A stretch of 24,499 bases of DNA from JBBRXJ01 sp038248505 (GTDB taxonomy: Bacteria; Bacteroidota; Bacteroidia; Bacteroidales; JBBRXJ01): assembly GCA_038248505.1 (NCBI GenBank), contig JBBRXJ010000055.1, positions 1 through 24,499 of the forward strand, read 5' to 3'. The notes below the pieces were generated by a model, which did not search any database, was not told where the DNA came from, and saw nothing but the letters and a program-made list of their open reading frames with translations. The translations under genes were made by a program, and so were the position numbers. Within the stretch, counting starts at the first letter, position 1; every line of letters starts with the position of its first letter. Of the stretch, positions 8,051 to 15,271 are shown one piece after another.

Positions 8051-10558
8051 ATGAAACTATCTGACTTACATACTGGCGAGGAAGGAATTATCACCAAGAT
8101 AACCGGCAGAGGGGCCTTCCGCAGAAGAATAATGGAAATGGGCTTTGTACGCGGCAAGAGCGTAGTAGTTATTAAAAATGCACCTCTAAAAGACCCTATT
8201 GAATATTGCATAATGGGCTATAATGTTAGCTTAAGACGCAGCGAAGCATCGCTATTAGATGTAGTAACGGTTGAGGAGGCACGGGAAGTGCTTCATGATA
8301 ATTATACAGGAACGATTGATGATGAAACGCTAAAGAAAACAGCGCAAGAGAAAGGTCGTGTCATTAATATTGCCTTGGTTGGAAATCCTAATTCCGGAAA
8401 AACAACATTATTTAATGCTGCAACCAATTCACGAGAACACGTAGGCAATTATAGCGGTGTTACCGTTGAGATGAAGCAGGCACAAATACGTTTTAATGGA
8501 TATACGCTAAATCTTTTTGATTTACCCGGAACCTATTCGCTTACTGCATACTCGCCTGAAGAAATTACGGCACGCCGATTTATTATAAATGAAAAGCCTG
8601 ATGTGGTAATCAATGTTATTGACGCATCAAATCTTGAGCGTAATTTATATTTAACAACGCAATTAATTGATATGGATATAAAGGTCGTTGCGGCCTTAAA
8701 TATGTATGATGAATTGCATGCATCGGGAGTTATATTCGATTTTATAAATTTAGGCAAAATGATTGGAATCCCTTTTATTCCTACCGTTGGATCGAAAGGT
8801 TTTGGATTAAAAGATTTACTAAATAAAGTAGTTGATGTATATGAAGATCGCGACACTGATTTACGACATATACATATTAACTATGGTAACAATATTGAAC
8901 CCTCCATAAAAAATATTCAAGATGTAATATGGAAGGATCCATCCATTACAGATATGGTTTCATCACGCTTCTATGCTATAAAATTACTGGAAAGAGATAA
9001 AGAAATTATTCGCGATTTTGAGCAATCAAATCTTTATCTTGATTTACAAAAAACAGTTGAACACGAGATAAAATGTTTAGAAGAAAAATGTGCTGATGAC
9101 TCAGAATCGGTTATTACCGATGCAAAATATGGGTTTATTGCTGGTGCATTAAAAGAAACATATAGTGGGAGCACAAAAATTTTACGATATAAAACCACCA
9201 AAATCGATCATATTTTAACACATAAGTATTGGGGATATCCAGTCTTCTTTCTCTTTATGTGGCTTATGTTTAATGCCACCTTTCGCTTGGGTGAGTACCC
9301 TATGGAGTGGATTGAATCACTCTTTTCAACCTTTGGAAATTTGATTGATACCAATATGCAAACAGGGCCATTAAAGGATTTGCTAATTAACGGAATTATT
9401 GATGGAGTTGGTGGCGTTCTGGTTTTTCTTCCTAATATTCTTATACTCTTCTTTTTTATATCACTGATGGAAGACTCGGGTTATATGGCTCGTGTAGCTT
9501 TTATTATGGATAAGTTGATGCATAAAATTGGATTACATGGTCAATCGTTCATCCCATTGATTATGGGTTTTGGATGTAACGTTCCTGCAATTATGGCTAC
9601 ACGAACTATAAAAAGCCGCAACAATCGCTTACTTACCATGCTCATTAATCCACTTATGTCATGTAGTGCAAGACTTCCAGTTTACGTTTTAATTATATCT
9701 GCATTTTTTCCGAGACATGCAGGTACCACTCTTTTCATGATATACTTGACCGGAATATCTATTGCCATTCTCTCAGCATTGTTGCTTAAAAAGATCGTAT
9801 TTCGAACGGATGATACCCCTTTTGTAATGGAACTCCCACCCTATCGTATACCCACAACGCGTAGTATTTTAATTCATATGTGGGGAAAAGCATCAGAATA
9901 TTTAAAGAAAATTGGAGGGGTGATATTAATTGCTTCTGTTTTAATTTGGGCATTGGGCTATTACCCTCGTAACGAAGAATTACTATCAAAATACAAAGAA
10001 CAAATTGTAGCAGTTAATAATGAAACAAAAGTAGCCTTAAGTTCAGGCAGCAAAGATAGCAGTATACACAAGCAGATATTGGCACAAGCAGAGCTTACAA
10101 CAATAGCTATAGAAAAGGAAATGCAATCAGAACACCAGGCACATTCGTATATAGGACGTATTGGCCAATTTATAGAGCCTGTTATGAAACCACTAGGTTT
10201 TGATTGGCGCTTAAGTATTGCATTGCTTGCCGGCGTAACAGCAAAAGAAATTGTTGTTAGCACCATGTCTGTTTTATTTCAAGCCACCGATGACTCAAAC
10301 GAATCATTAAAAACAAAGATTCAAGATTCAAGATGGCAATCAGGAAATCGAATTGGTCAAAAAATATTCTCTCCGCTTGTCGCTATCAGCTTATTGCTCT
10401 TTGTATTAATATATTTTCCGTGCATTGGTGTAATAGCCGCAATACAACGTGAATCGGGCCATTGGAAATGGGCGTTTTTTACCGTATTCTATACTACTGG
10501 CTTGGCTTGGCTTGCTGCTTTTATTACTTTTCAGGTGGGTAGTATGCTGGGGTATTAA
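8051..10558 (+). CDS. feoB: Ferrous iron transport protein, FeoA-FeoB fusion
   Basis: This 835-residue protein joins FeoA and FeoB. Residues 1-75 form the SH3-like FeoA domain (MKLSDLHTGEEG, RRRIMEMGF). After a linker comes the GTPase domain with G1 GNPNSGKT at 111-118, G2 around NYSGVT at 133-138, G3 DLPG at 157-160 and G4 NMYD at 217-220. The C-terminal half is the polytopic permease with the conserved cysteine-containing gate segments GFGCNVPA and MSCSARLP, then AGVTAKEIVVS. FeoB imports Fe2+ across the inner membrane, powered or gated by nucleotide binding; FeoA is a cytosolic accessory. Fusion of the two is common in Bacteroidota. All motifs are intact. It is divergent from the 252-aa gene. 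I see no convincing Fur operator in the 114-bp upstream gap, though iron control would be expected. Confidence 0.97.
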   Translation: MKLSDLHTGEEGIITKITGRGAFRRRIMEMGFVRGKSVVVIKNAPLKDPIEYCIMGYNVSLRRSEASLLDVVTVEEAREVLHDNYTGTIDDETLKKTAQEKGRVINIALVGNPNSGKTTLFNAATNSREHVGNYSGVTVEMKQAQIRFNGYTLNLFDLPGTYSLTAYSPEEITARRFIINEKPDVVINVIDASNLERNLYLTTQLIDMDIKVVAALNMYDELHASGVIFDFINLGKMIGIPFIPTVGSKGFGLKDLLNKVVDVYEDRDTDLRHIHINYGNNIEPSIKNIQDVIWKDPSITDMVSSRFYAIKLLERDKEIIRDFEQSNLYLDLQKTVEHEIKCLEEKCADDSESVITDAKYGFIAGALKETYSGSTKILRYKTTKIDHILTHKYWGYPVFFLFMWLMFNATFRLGEYPMEWIESLFSTFGNLIDTNMQTGPLKDLLINGIIDGVGGVLVFLPNILILFFFISLMEDSGYMARVAFIMDKLMHKIGLHGQSFIPLIMGFGCNVPAIMATRTIKSRNNRLLTMLINPLMSCSARLPVYVLIISAFFPRHAGTTLFMIYLTGISIAILSALLLKKIVFRTDDTPFVMELPPYRIPTTRSILIHMWGKASEYLKKIGGVILIASVLIWALGYYPRNEELLSKYKEQIVAVNNETKVALSSGSKDSSIHKQILAQAELTTIAIEKEMQSEHQAHSYIGRIGQFIEPVMKPLGFDWRLSIALLAGVTAKEIVVSTMSVLFQATDDSNESLKTKIQDSRWQSGNRIGQKIFSPLVAISLLLFVLIYFPCIGVIAAIQRESGHWKWAFFTVFYTTGLAWLAAFITFQVGSMLGY

Positions 10559-10885
10559 GGTGATCAGCGGAGGCCGAATGATGAGTTGCGGAGTGATGAT
10601 CCGCTTGGGTAATGGTAATTGTGTGACATCTCACATCAAATACTTATAAACCAACACATTAAATATATAAATCCCCTTTTATTTTTTTTGTTCCATTAAT
10701 TTATCTTAAATATTACCTATAATTTTAATATGATTTATAAATAACAGATTTATATACATATAACACATAATGCAGTATTTGGGTTCGTAAAAAACATATA
10801 CAATATTTGCATATTAAAAAATAAAGCGCTTAATTTGCTCTACAAATAACTAAATGCTATTATTAACACAAACAAAATTAAAATT
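10559..10885 (+). other. Intergenic region feoAB to first lipoprotein
   Basis: The first 70 bases are less AT-rich than the rest and contain a small hairpin, GCGGA (10588-10592) with TCCGC (10600-10604), plus an outer AGCGGA at 10566. It could end the feoAB transcript but has no T tract. The remaining 250 bases are very AT-rich and carry the promoter of the lipoprotein gene. No gene is visible. Confidence 0.6.
10806..10837 (+). promoter_or_regulatory. Bacteroidota-type promoter of the first lipoprotein gene
   Basis: TTTG at 10806-10809 is followed after exactly 20 bases by TTAATTTG at 10830-10837. This fits the TTTG-N19/20-TAnnTTTG consensus with one mismatch in the -7 box. The predicted transcript start is near 10844, giving a leader of about 40 bases to the ATG at 10886. 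Confidence 0.6.
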
Positions 10886-11713
10886 ATGAAAAGAAATGTT
10901 TTAAACATTATTACCATAGCTGCTGTATTATTCAGTTTTGTTATGACATCTTGTAAAAAAGGTGAAAACGATCCAGGTCTATCATTAATTTCAAGAAAAG
11001 GCCGTTTGGTTGGCGAATGGACTTTAAAGTCATCAGTTATGACAGCAGTAGATGACCACGAGCGTTCAGATGATAAAAATCACTCAACAACTACAGTTAA
11101 TACTTTTGACGGTACAAGCATGACATATGCTACAACAACACCAAAATTCAAAACAATTTCAACAAGTCCTTATTATGAGTTTAGGAAAGATACTACCATT
11201 ACTTCTAAACCAACTACCTATTCTAAAAAAACAACCATTGCAAAAGATGGCACTTACACGGAGGTAAATACAGAAGTAGAAACAATTACTGAAAGTAATT
11301 ATAATGATTCAGGAACCTATGTTAGCACCTCAACCAATACCGTAAAAGGAGTTTGGTTTTTTATTGAAGGTAATAAAGCACTAGAAACAGGCGACAAAGA
11401 AGGTTTTGTAATGCAAATGACAGAATTAGTTTCAAAAAAAGAAACAGTATTTACACCTGTTTCTGCTACATGGGGTACAGCTTATACTAGTACTAATACT
11501 AACACAAGAACCTATACAGGTAAAAATAGTGGTATGAGTGATGCATCTGTTCAGTATATTGCTCAACTAAAGAGCAAAGAATTGATCATTGTAACGGATG
11601 GAAAATATACATACACTAATGTATCTTCATATGCATCAGGTTCATCTACCTCAACAAATACTAGCACAGGTTCGTATTCAGAAACAGGTACTCAAACACT
11701 TACACAAGAATAA
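10886..11713 (+). CDS. Lipoprotein, paralog 1 of a tandem trio (lipocalin-like?)
   Basis: The 275-residue product starts with a lipoprotein signal peptide (MKRNVLN, hydrophobic core, VMTSC with Cys23 as the acylation site), so it is a membrane-anchored lipoprotein. The mature N-terminus KKGENDPGLSLISRKGRLVGEWTL is shared, in parts, with the two following genes: KKGENDP, then S-x2-SRK-x-RL-x-G-x-W. The RL-x-GEW-x-L element recalls the first strand of lipocalin-like barrels, which is inference. Most of the rest is rich in Thr and Ser with short alternating strands (TTTVNTF, TSTNTNTRTYTG, SGSSTSTNTSTGS), and a KGVWFFIEGNKALE segment recurs in the pseudogene downstream. No enzymatic motif is seen and the function is unknown. 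It has its own promoter and a very strong terminator, so it is expressed as a single gene. Confidence 0.85.
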   Translation: MKRNVLNIITIAAVLFSFVMTSCKKGENDPGLSLISRKGRLVGEWTLKSSVMTAVDDHERSDDKNHSTTTVNTFDGTSMTYATTTPKFKTISTSPYYEFRKDTTITSKPTTYSKKTTIAKDGTYTEVNTEVETITESNYNDSGTYVSTSTNTVKGVWFFIEGNKALETGDKEGFVMQMTELVSKKETVFTPVSATWGTAYTSTNTNTRTYTGKNSGMSDASVQYIAQLKSKELIIVTDGKYTYTNVSSYASGSSTSTNTSTGSYSETGTQTLTQE

Positions 11714-11730
11714 ACAATACGTTTAATATT

Positions 11731-11763
11731 AGGCCTCAAAAGCATGCTTTTGAGGCCTTTTTT
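11731..11763 (+). terminator. Rho-independent terminator, perfect 28-bp palindrome
   Basis: Bases 11731-11758 are a perfect palindrome (AGGCCTCAAAAGCA and its complement), folding to a 12-bp stem with a CATG loop, followed directly by a run of Ts. It lies 17 bases after the lipoprotein stop codon. Confidence 0.9.
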
Positions 11764-11778
11764 GTTTGTATTCGTTTA

Positions 11779-11786
11779 TACATTTG
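11779..11786 (+). promoter_or_regulatory. Candidate -7 promoter box for the decayed lipoprotein gene
   Basis: TACATTTG matches TAnnTTTG fully and lies 28 bases before the start codon. No TTTG occurs at the expected 19-20 base distance; that position falls in the preceding terminator. Confidence 0.35.
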
Positions 11787-11814
11787 TTATTAAATTAACC
11801 TAAACCTAATAAAA

Positions 11815-12383
11815 ATGAAAAGATCACTTATTGTATTTGCAACTTTTGCAATTGTATTCTCTGCTTGCAAAAAAGGCAAGAACGACCCGCTTATATCATA
11901 AAAAAACCGAAAAGCTAGATTAGTAGGAGAATGGACGCTTGATAAATCATCTATCACTGAAGCCTATGGTAACTCTGTTGAAATAACTAAGGTGAATGGA
12001 TCAACAAAAACTGAGGGAACAAAACTAGGAACAGGTGAAGAAACCTTAACTATAAAAAAAACGGCACTTTTGAAATTGTTGTAAATTGGACATTTACTCA
12101 GCAAAATCATACCGACGTATATTCAATAAAAGGATATTGGTATTTTATGGATGGCAATAAAGAATTAGAAGCAAAAGATAAAGAGCGTGTATTAATGCAG
12201 GTTACAAGTTCTAATACGGGGAATAGTATTTCTACCTATGAAGGTAAAGACGGGGGCTATACAATGATTTTTGTGCTCGATCGCTTAAAGAGAAAAGAAC
12301 TTGTTGTAGTAAATGATATGAATGAAATTATATCTGGCGTGAAATATTCAATTATTGGAGAATCAACCTATATACAGGAATAG
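11815..12383 (+). pseudogene. Lipoprotein, paralog 2 of the trio, decayed by a stop and a frameshift
   Basis: The ATG at 11815 opens a lipoprotein signal peptide (MKRSLIVFATFAIVFSAC, Cys18), then KKGKNDPLIS, then TAA at codon 29, then NRKARLVGEW in the same frame. Both paralogs align here without a gap, and one has Leu where the stop falls, so TTA to TAA would explain it. A second lesion lies in the run of eight As at about 12054-12061. Adding one A gives TIKKNGTF, which aligns with TIAKDGTY of paralog 1, and the frame then continues through VVNWTF and GYWYFMDGNKELE to the stop at 12383. The rest of the coding sequence is well preserved, so decay is recent or the gene is not fully silent. The fragment starting at 12147 is only the downstream part of this gene. 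Confidence 0.85.
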
Positions 12384-12442
12384 CATTTCGTTGGCGTTAA
12401 AATAATTTAAATGGAAATGCTTTTGCTCGTTATTTTATTTTG

Positions 12443-12480
12443 AATCTGTATAAAAACAAATCTCATTTTTAATACAGATT
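12443..12480. terminator. Long AT-rich hairpin after the decayed lipoprotein gene
   Basis: AATCTGTAT (12443-12451) pairs with ATACAGATT (12472-12480), and an inner AAAAA/TTTTT extends the stem to about 14 bp with one bulged base and a 9-base loop. There is no T tract outside the stem, so it may be a weak terminator or an RNA-stability structure. Confidence 0.35.
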
Positions 12481-12584
12481 AGAGCGTTGAAGTTCTTACT
12501 AATTGGTGTTTAGTATGAAGTTTGCCCTTGGTGTAACATTTGGTATTATTAATAAAAAATATTGCTTAAAAAAATTATTGTTTT

Positions 12585-13184
12585 ATGATTAGAAAAATAG
12601 TTGTTATAATCGTATTGGTTTTTATTTTAGTCTCATGCCGTAAAGGAGAAAACGATCCGCTTGTTTCGTTACTATCACGAAAAGCCCGTTTAACTGGTAG
12701 TTGGCAATTGAAAGAGATGGTTTTAACATCATCGTTTGTCCATTCATCAGGACGTGATTCAATATTTGAAGAAACCTATTTTAACCAAAAAATCACTACT
12801 GGTGTTGCAAAAAATATTGAATGGGAGTACATTGAATTATTAGATATAAATTCAAATGGCTCTTTTAAGAAAGATATGAATTACGGGATAGTTCATTTTA
12901 TTGAAGAAGGCAATTGGTATTTTGCTAAGCGAAGCAATGAAGGCAATATTAAGAATAAAGAGATGGTGGTTTTTGAAAAAACAAAAGAATACAAATTAGA
13001 TGATGAAGAAGGCATACAATACGAGATATCATATTCAGGACATCAGTCTTCAAATGTTAGTATTGAAATGCTAGATGGCTTGAGAAATAATGAAATGAAT
13101 TTTATTTATTCATCAAGCGATACAAATGCCGATAAGAGTACAAAAACAGTATCGGGATATAAATTGTATCTTAAAACAAAGTAA
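12585..13184 (+). CDS. Lipoprotein, paralog 3 of a tandem trio
   Basis: The 199-residue product has a typical lipoprotein signal peptide (MIRKIVVIIVLVFILVSC, Cys18) followed by RKGENDPLVSLLSRKARLTGSWQL, shared in pieces with the two upstream genes (KGENDP, SLLSRKARL, G-x-W-x-L). The body keeps the family layout: a strand-rich core, then EGNWYFAK near residue 108 matching GVWFFIEG and GYWYFMDG of the other two. It lacks the long Thr/Ser-rich insertions of paralog 1, so it is 76 residues shorter. The reading frame is intact. It would be an envelope-anchored lipoprotein of unknown role. The trio most likely arose by tandem duplication, and this copy differs most in its C-terminal half. Confidence 0.82.
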   Translation: MIRKIVVIIVLVFILVSCRKGENDPLVSLLSRKARLTGSWQLKEMVLTSSFVHSSGRDSIFEETYFNQKITTGVAKNIEWEYIELLDINSNGSFKKDMNYGIVHFIEEGNWYFAKRSNEGNIKNKEMVVFEKTKEYKLDDEEGIQYEISYSGHQSSNVSIEMLDGLRNNEMNFIYSSSDTNADKSTKTVSGYKLYLKTK

Positions 13185-13198
13185 AGTGGTAGGGCAGG

Positions 13199-13260
13199 GT
13201 GCTAATTGATGCCAATGCTCTCGCGCGGCAGCGAAGGACTTCGGGTCGCACCCCGACTAG
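13199..13260. other. GC-rich patch after the lipoprotein cluster
   Basis: This short stretch is far more GC-rich than its surroundings and contains CTCGCGCGGCAGCG followed by ACTTCGGGTCGCACCCC. It resembles the hairpin at 17774-17802 (CTGCCGCGCGAT and CGCGCAGCAGC), so it is probably a degenerate member of the same repeat group. The short plus-strand reading frame over it has no credible protein features. Confidence 0.4.
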
Positions 13261-13351
13261 CAAATCCACATCTAATACGCATACACGAATTGACACTATA
13301 CCTGCCACTGAAAAAATTCGCTTATACATTCAAATCACTATTCTCAATAGA

Positions 13352-13891
13352 TTAACTTGGCCTGAATCCTATTTTAGGCCTTACTTTAAACTCTATTAAT
13401 TCCTGTTGGGTTTCCTCAAATTGCTTAATATATTCTAATATTTGAATATTTTTATTGTCATGCTCGGCAAGTTTTTCTTGTAGCTGTTCATATTTTATTA
13501 GTAGCTCTTTATTAGTTGCCAGTATAATGCGAATTTTGGTGTAAATGCGCATTATTTGTATGTTTATTTTTATTGCTGTACTACAATTAAGTACACTTGG
13601 CAACATTAATACACCATGTTCAGTAAATACAAACGGCAAAGAACGCCGACCTCCCCAACTTGAAGTCGCAATTTGCGACCTCAGGCTATTTACTTCAGCT
13701 TGGCTAAGCTGAAACATAAAATATTCCAAAAAACGATTCATATTTCTTTTCACTTGCTCATTTAAACGTATGGTTTCTACACAATAAAGTGCAGCCAAAT
13801 CTCTATTAAGCATTACACGTTGACCTCGTATTATATATATTTTACTTATGACAATTTCGTCACTTAGTACGTTCATACTTAAATCAACCAT
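13352..13891 (-). CDS. ORF6N domain protein
   Basis: The 179-residue product carries the ORF6N domain in its N-terminal 100 residues: IYIIRGQRVMLNRDLAALY, VETIRLNEQVKRN, FMFQLSQAEVNSLRSQ, then SSWGGRR and FVFTEHGVLMLPSVL. The C-terminal half is a probable coiled coil (NKELLIKYEQLQEKLAEHDN, then IKQFEETQQELIEF). ORF6N is a phage- and virus-associated DNA-binding domain related to KilA-N and Bro proteins; in Bacteroidota such genes are common as stand-alone accessory genes on mobile or variable DNA. The role is unknown. It ends with the usual RPKIGF-type tail, so it is full length. The upstream start at 13891 or the second Met (residue 6) are both possible. It opens the repeat-rich accessory segment and is convergent with the lipoprotein cluster. 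Confidence 0.85.
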   Translation of the reverse strand: MVDLSMNVLSDEIVISKIYIIRGQRVMLNRDLAALYCVETIRLNEQVKRNMNRFLEYFMFQLSQAEVNSLRSQIATSSWGGRRSLPFVFTEHGVLMLPSVLNCSTAIKINIQIMRIYTKIRIILATNKELLIKYEQLQEKLAEHDNKNIQILEYIKQFEETQQELIEFKVRPKIGFRPS

Positions 13892-14074
13892 GAATTTATA
13901 TTTGTTTGGTATTCATTTATGCACGACTAAAATATCAAAAGCCTTTTACTTGACAAAGTAAAATTATTTATTTCAATCAAGTAAAATAGAGCGAACTAGC
14001 GTGCAAGCAAAAAACAATCACGATTTTTGATCATGAGTTGAAATAGTCGGGGCGCGGCGGACTCGGTCTTATCA
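13892..14074. other. Repeat-edge intergenic DNA
   Basis: No gene is visible. An AT-rich part is followed at 14048-14070 by a GC-rich stretch (GCGCGGCGGACTCGGTCTTA). This resembles the tail of the 91-bp repeat (GCGGCGGAGAGACTCGGCCT) and marks the left edge of the repeat set. Confidence 0.5.
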
Positions 14075-14189
14075 TTATTTAGATACTATTCAATTCCCAT
14101 TACGGCCTACCAGCCGTCCACAAAATCAATTCAATAACCTAATCCTTTTTAACTAGCAAGCAAAACTAAATTTCATTGTGCTACCACAA
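14075..14189 (+). repeat. 114-bp direct repeat R1, left copy
   Basis: This stretch matches 17402-17515 in the same orientation at roughly 94% by eye. It starts TTATTTAGATACTATTCAAT, contains a small ACGGC/GCCGT hairpin and ends TTTCATTGTGCTACCACA. No protein is encoded. The two copies bracket the toxin-antitoxin pair and the IgGFc-binding-like gene. Confidence 0.9.
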
Positions 14190-14270
14190 CAGCTATTTTA
14201 AAACCTATGTTGACACATTGCTATAATACAATATTTTGTTTTGTCAACAATACATAATTTATTAAAGTAA

Positions 14271-14361
14271 TCGGTTACGGCCAGGAGGCGGTTATTAAAT
14301 TAGCCTTCATTGAATATCGTATATGAGAACGAGTCCGCCGCGGCGGAGAGACTCGGCCTAA
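14271..14361 (+). repeat. 91-bp direct repeat R2, left copy
   Basis: It matches 15002-15093 in the same orientation at close to 90% by eye, with 23 identical bases in the middle (14311-14333 region). It begins TTACGGCC-AGGA-GGCGG, contains a CCGCCGCGGCGG palindrome and ends CTCGGCCTAA. It lies 16 bases beyond the 3' end of yoeB. R1 and R2 left copies lie 81 bases apart. Confidence 0.9.
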
Positions 14362-14377
14362 TCAGAAGCAATAATTT

Positions 14378-14635
14378 CTATTTGTCGTAATGATATCGAC
14401 AACTATATATCAATAAATCTTTCTCTATAACTTGATATACGATTCTGTGCTCGCCATCAATTCTTCGTGACCAAAATCCTTTTAAATCAAATTTCAATGG
14501 TTCCGGTTTTCCGGTTCCATGAAAAGAATTTCTTTGAATCTCTTTTATTAGGTCATTAATTTTCTTTAGTGTCTTTTTATCTTCTTGCCAAGAGATATAA
14601 TCCTCCCAGGCATTCTTTGAGAATATTAATCTCAT
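14378..14635 (-). CDS. yoeB: YoeB/Txe-family mRNA endoribonuclease toxin
   Basis: The 85-residue product matches E. coli YoeB (84 aa) along its length: W-x-DY-x-x-W near the start, KKINDLIKEI, GTGKPEPLK, GFWSRRID, EHRIVY and the terminal CRYHY. YoeB is a RelE-fold toxin that binds the ribosomal A site and cuts mRNA during translation. The residues matching E. coli catalytic Glu46, Arg65, His83 and Tyr84 are present as Glu45, Arg64, His82 and Tyr83, so the toxin should be active. Its ATG overlaps the antitoxin stop codon by one base (TAATG), which implies translational coupling. It is placed downstream of yefM in one operon under the self-repressing promoter upstream of the antitoxin. Confidence 0.95.
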   Translation of the reverse strand: MRLIFSKNAWEDYISWQEDKKTLKKINDLIKEIQRNSFHGTGKPEPLKFDLKGFWSRRIDGEHRIVYQVIEKDLLIYSCRYHYDK

Positions 14636-14889
14636 TATTTTTCTATTAATTTACCTTTTACGGTCTTCCCAGAGTTCATTTGGCTTATGGATTCATAAAG
14701 CCTCTCCTTATTCTTGCGTGAACTAAGCAAATGAGCCGTTTCCATAATTGAGTTATATTCGTCAAGTGAGATTAATACCGTTCCTTTCCCTGTTGATCGT
14801 TTAATAATCAACGTTTCATTGTTGAGTTCAACATCATCAAGATATTTTTTTAAACCCGTTCTAAATTCCGTGTAATTTGCAGCAATCAT
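14635..14889 (-). CDS. yefM: YefM/Phd-family antitoxin
   Basis: The 84-residue product has the Phd/YefM N-terminal DNA-binding fold (NYTEFRTGLKKYLDDV, then ETLIIKR, then KGTVLISLDEYNSIMET) and a charged flexible C-terminal tail (LLSSRKNKERLYESI and onward) that wraps and neutralises the toxin. It is first in the operon, as usual, so antitoxin is made before toxin. YefM alone, and better with YoeB, represses its own promoter. A perfect inverted repeat over the promoter box lies 20-49 bases upstream of the start codon and is the probable operator. The pair is flanked on both sides by copies of the 91-bp repeat. Confidence 0.94.
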   Translation of the reverse strand: MIAANYTEFRTGLKKYLDDVELNNETLIIKRSTGKGTVLISLDEYNSIMETAHLLSSRKNKERLYESISQMNSGKTVKGKLIEK

Positions 14890-14908
14890 AATAGATGCAT
14901 TAAGTATT

Positions 14909-14950
14909 TAATTAAGTACAAATATAAGTACTTAATTAGAAACTTCCAAA
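14909..14950 (-). promoter_or_regulatory. yefM-yoeB promoter with overlapping inverted-repeat operator
   Basis: On the minus strand TTTG (14950-14947) is followed after exactly 20 bases by TATATTTG (14926-14919), a full match to the Bacteroidota promoter consensus. The -7 box lies within the 8-base spacer of a perfect 11-bp inverted repeat, TAATTAAGTAC (14909-14919) and GTACTTAATTA (14928-14938), overlapping one arm by a base. A further ATTAAGTA half-site occurs at about 14899. A repressor on this palindrome would block RNA polymerase directly. Confidence 0.75.
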
Positions 14951-15001
14951 TATATAATTGACTTTGTTAATGATTATAAATCAGTGTTATTAGCTTGCTT
15001 A

Positions 15002-15093
15002 ACGTTTACGGCCGGGAGGCCGTTGTTACATTAGTCTTCATTTGAATATCGTATATGAGAACGAGTACGCCGCGGCAGAGAGCCTCGGCCTAA
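15002..15093 (+). repeat. 91-bp direct repeat R2, right copy
   Basis: Same orientation as 14271-14361. It opens with a perfect ACGGCC-GGGA-GGCCGT hairpin, shares the central 23-base identical run and ends AGCCTCGGCCTAAC. The distance between the two copies is 731 bp and contains only the yefM-yoeB operon and its control region. Confidence 0.9.
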
Positions 15094-15271
15094 CGTGGGA
15101 TACTAGCATGCGCTTATCCTGTTTAATGTTGCTTTTAGTCCGAAATAACCTTCTAACCACAATCACAAATACCTCATTTTATGTATTCTAATCTTTTTTT
15201 ATGCAAATTTATAATCAATCGTTTAAATGAATCGGCTTATTTCGTTTATTAGTATTCTAAAACTTAAAACC
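15094..15271. other. Intergenic DNA before the IgGFc-binding-like gene
   Basis: AT-rich with no recognisable gene. I see no good promoter match, although one must be present if the downstream gene is expressed. An in-frame upstream extension to 15227 adds 15 residues ahead of the signal peptide and is less likely to be translated. Confidence 0.4.

Noticed and set aside
10449..10649. A 66-codon frame overlapping the end of feoAB.
   Set aside because: It is mostly inside feoAB in another frame and shows no protein features outside it.
13199..13399. A 66-codon plus-strand reading frame over the GC-rich patch.
   Set aside because: Low-complexity composition without domain or signal, overlapping the 3' end of the ORF6N gene; more likely non-coding repeat DNA.
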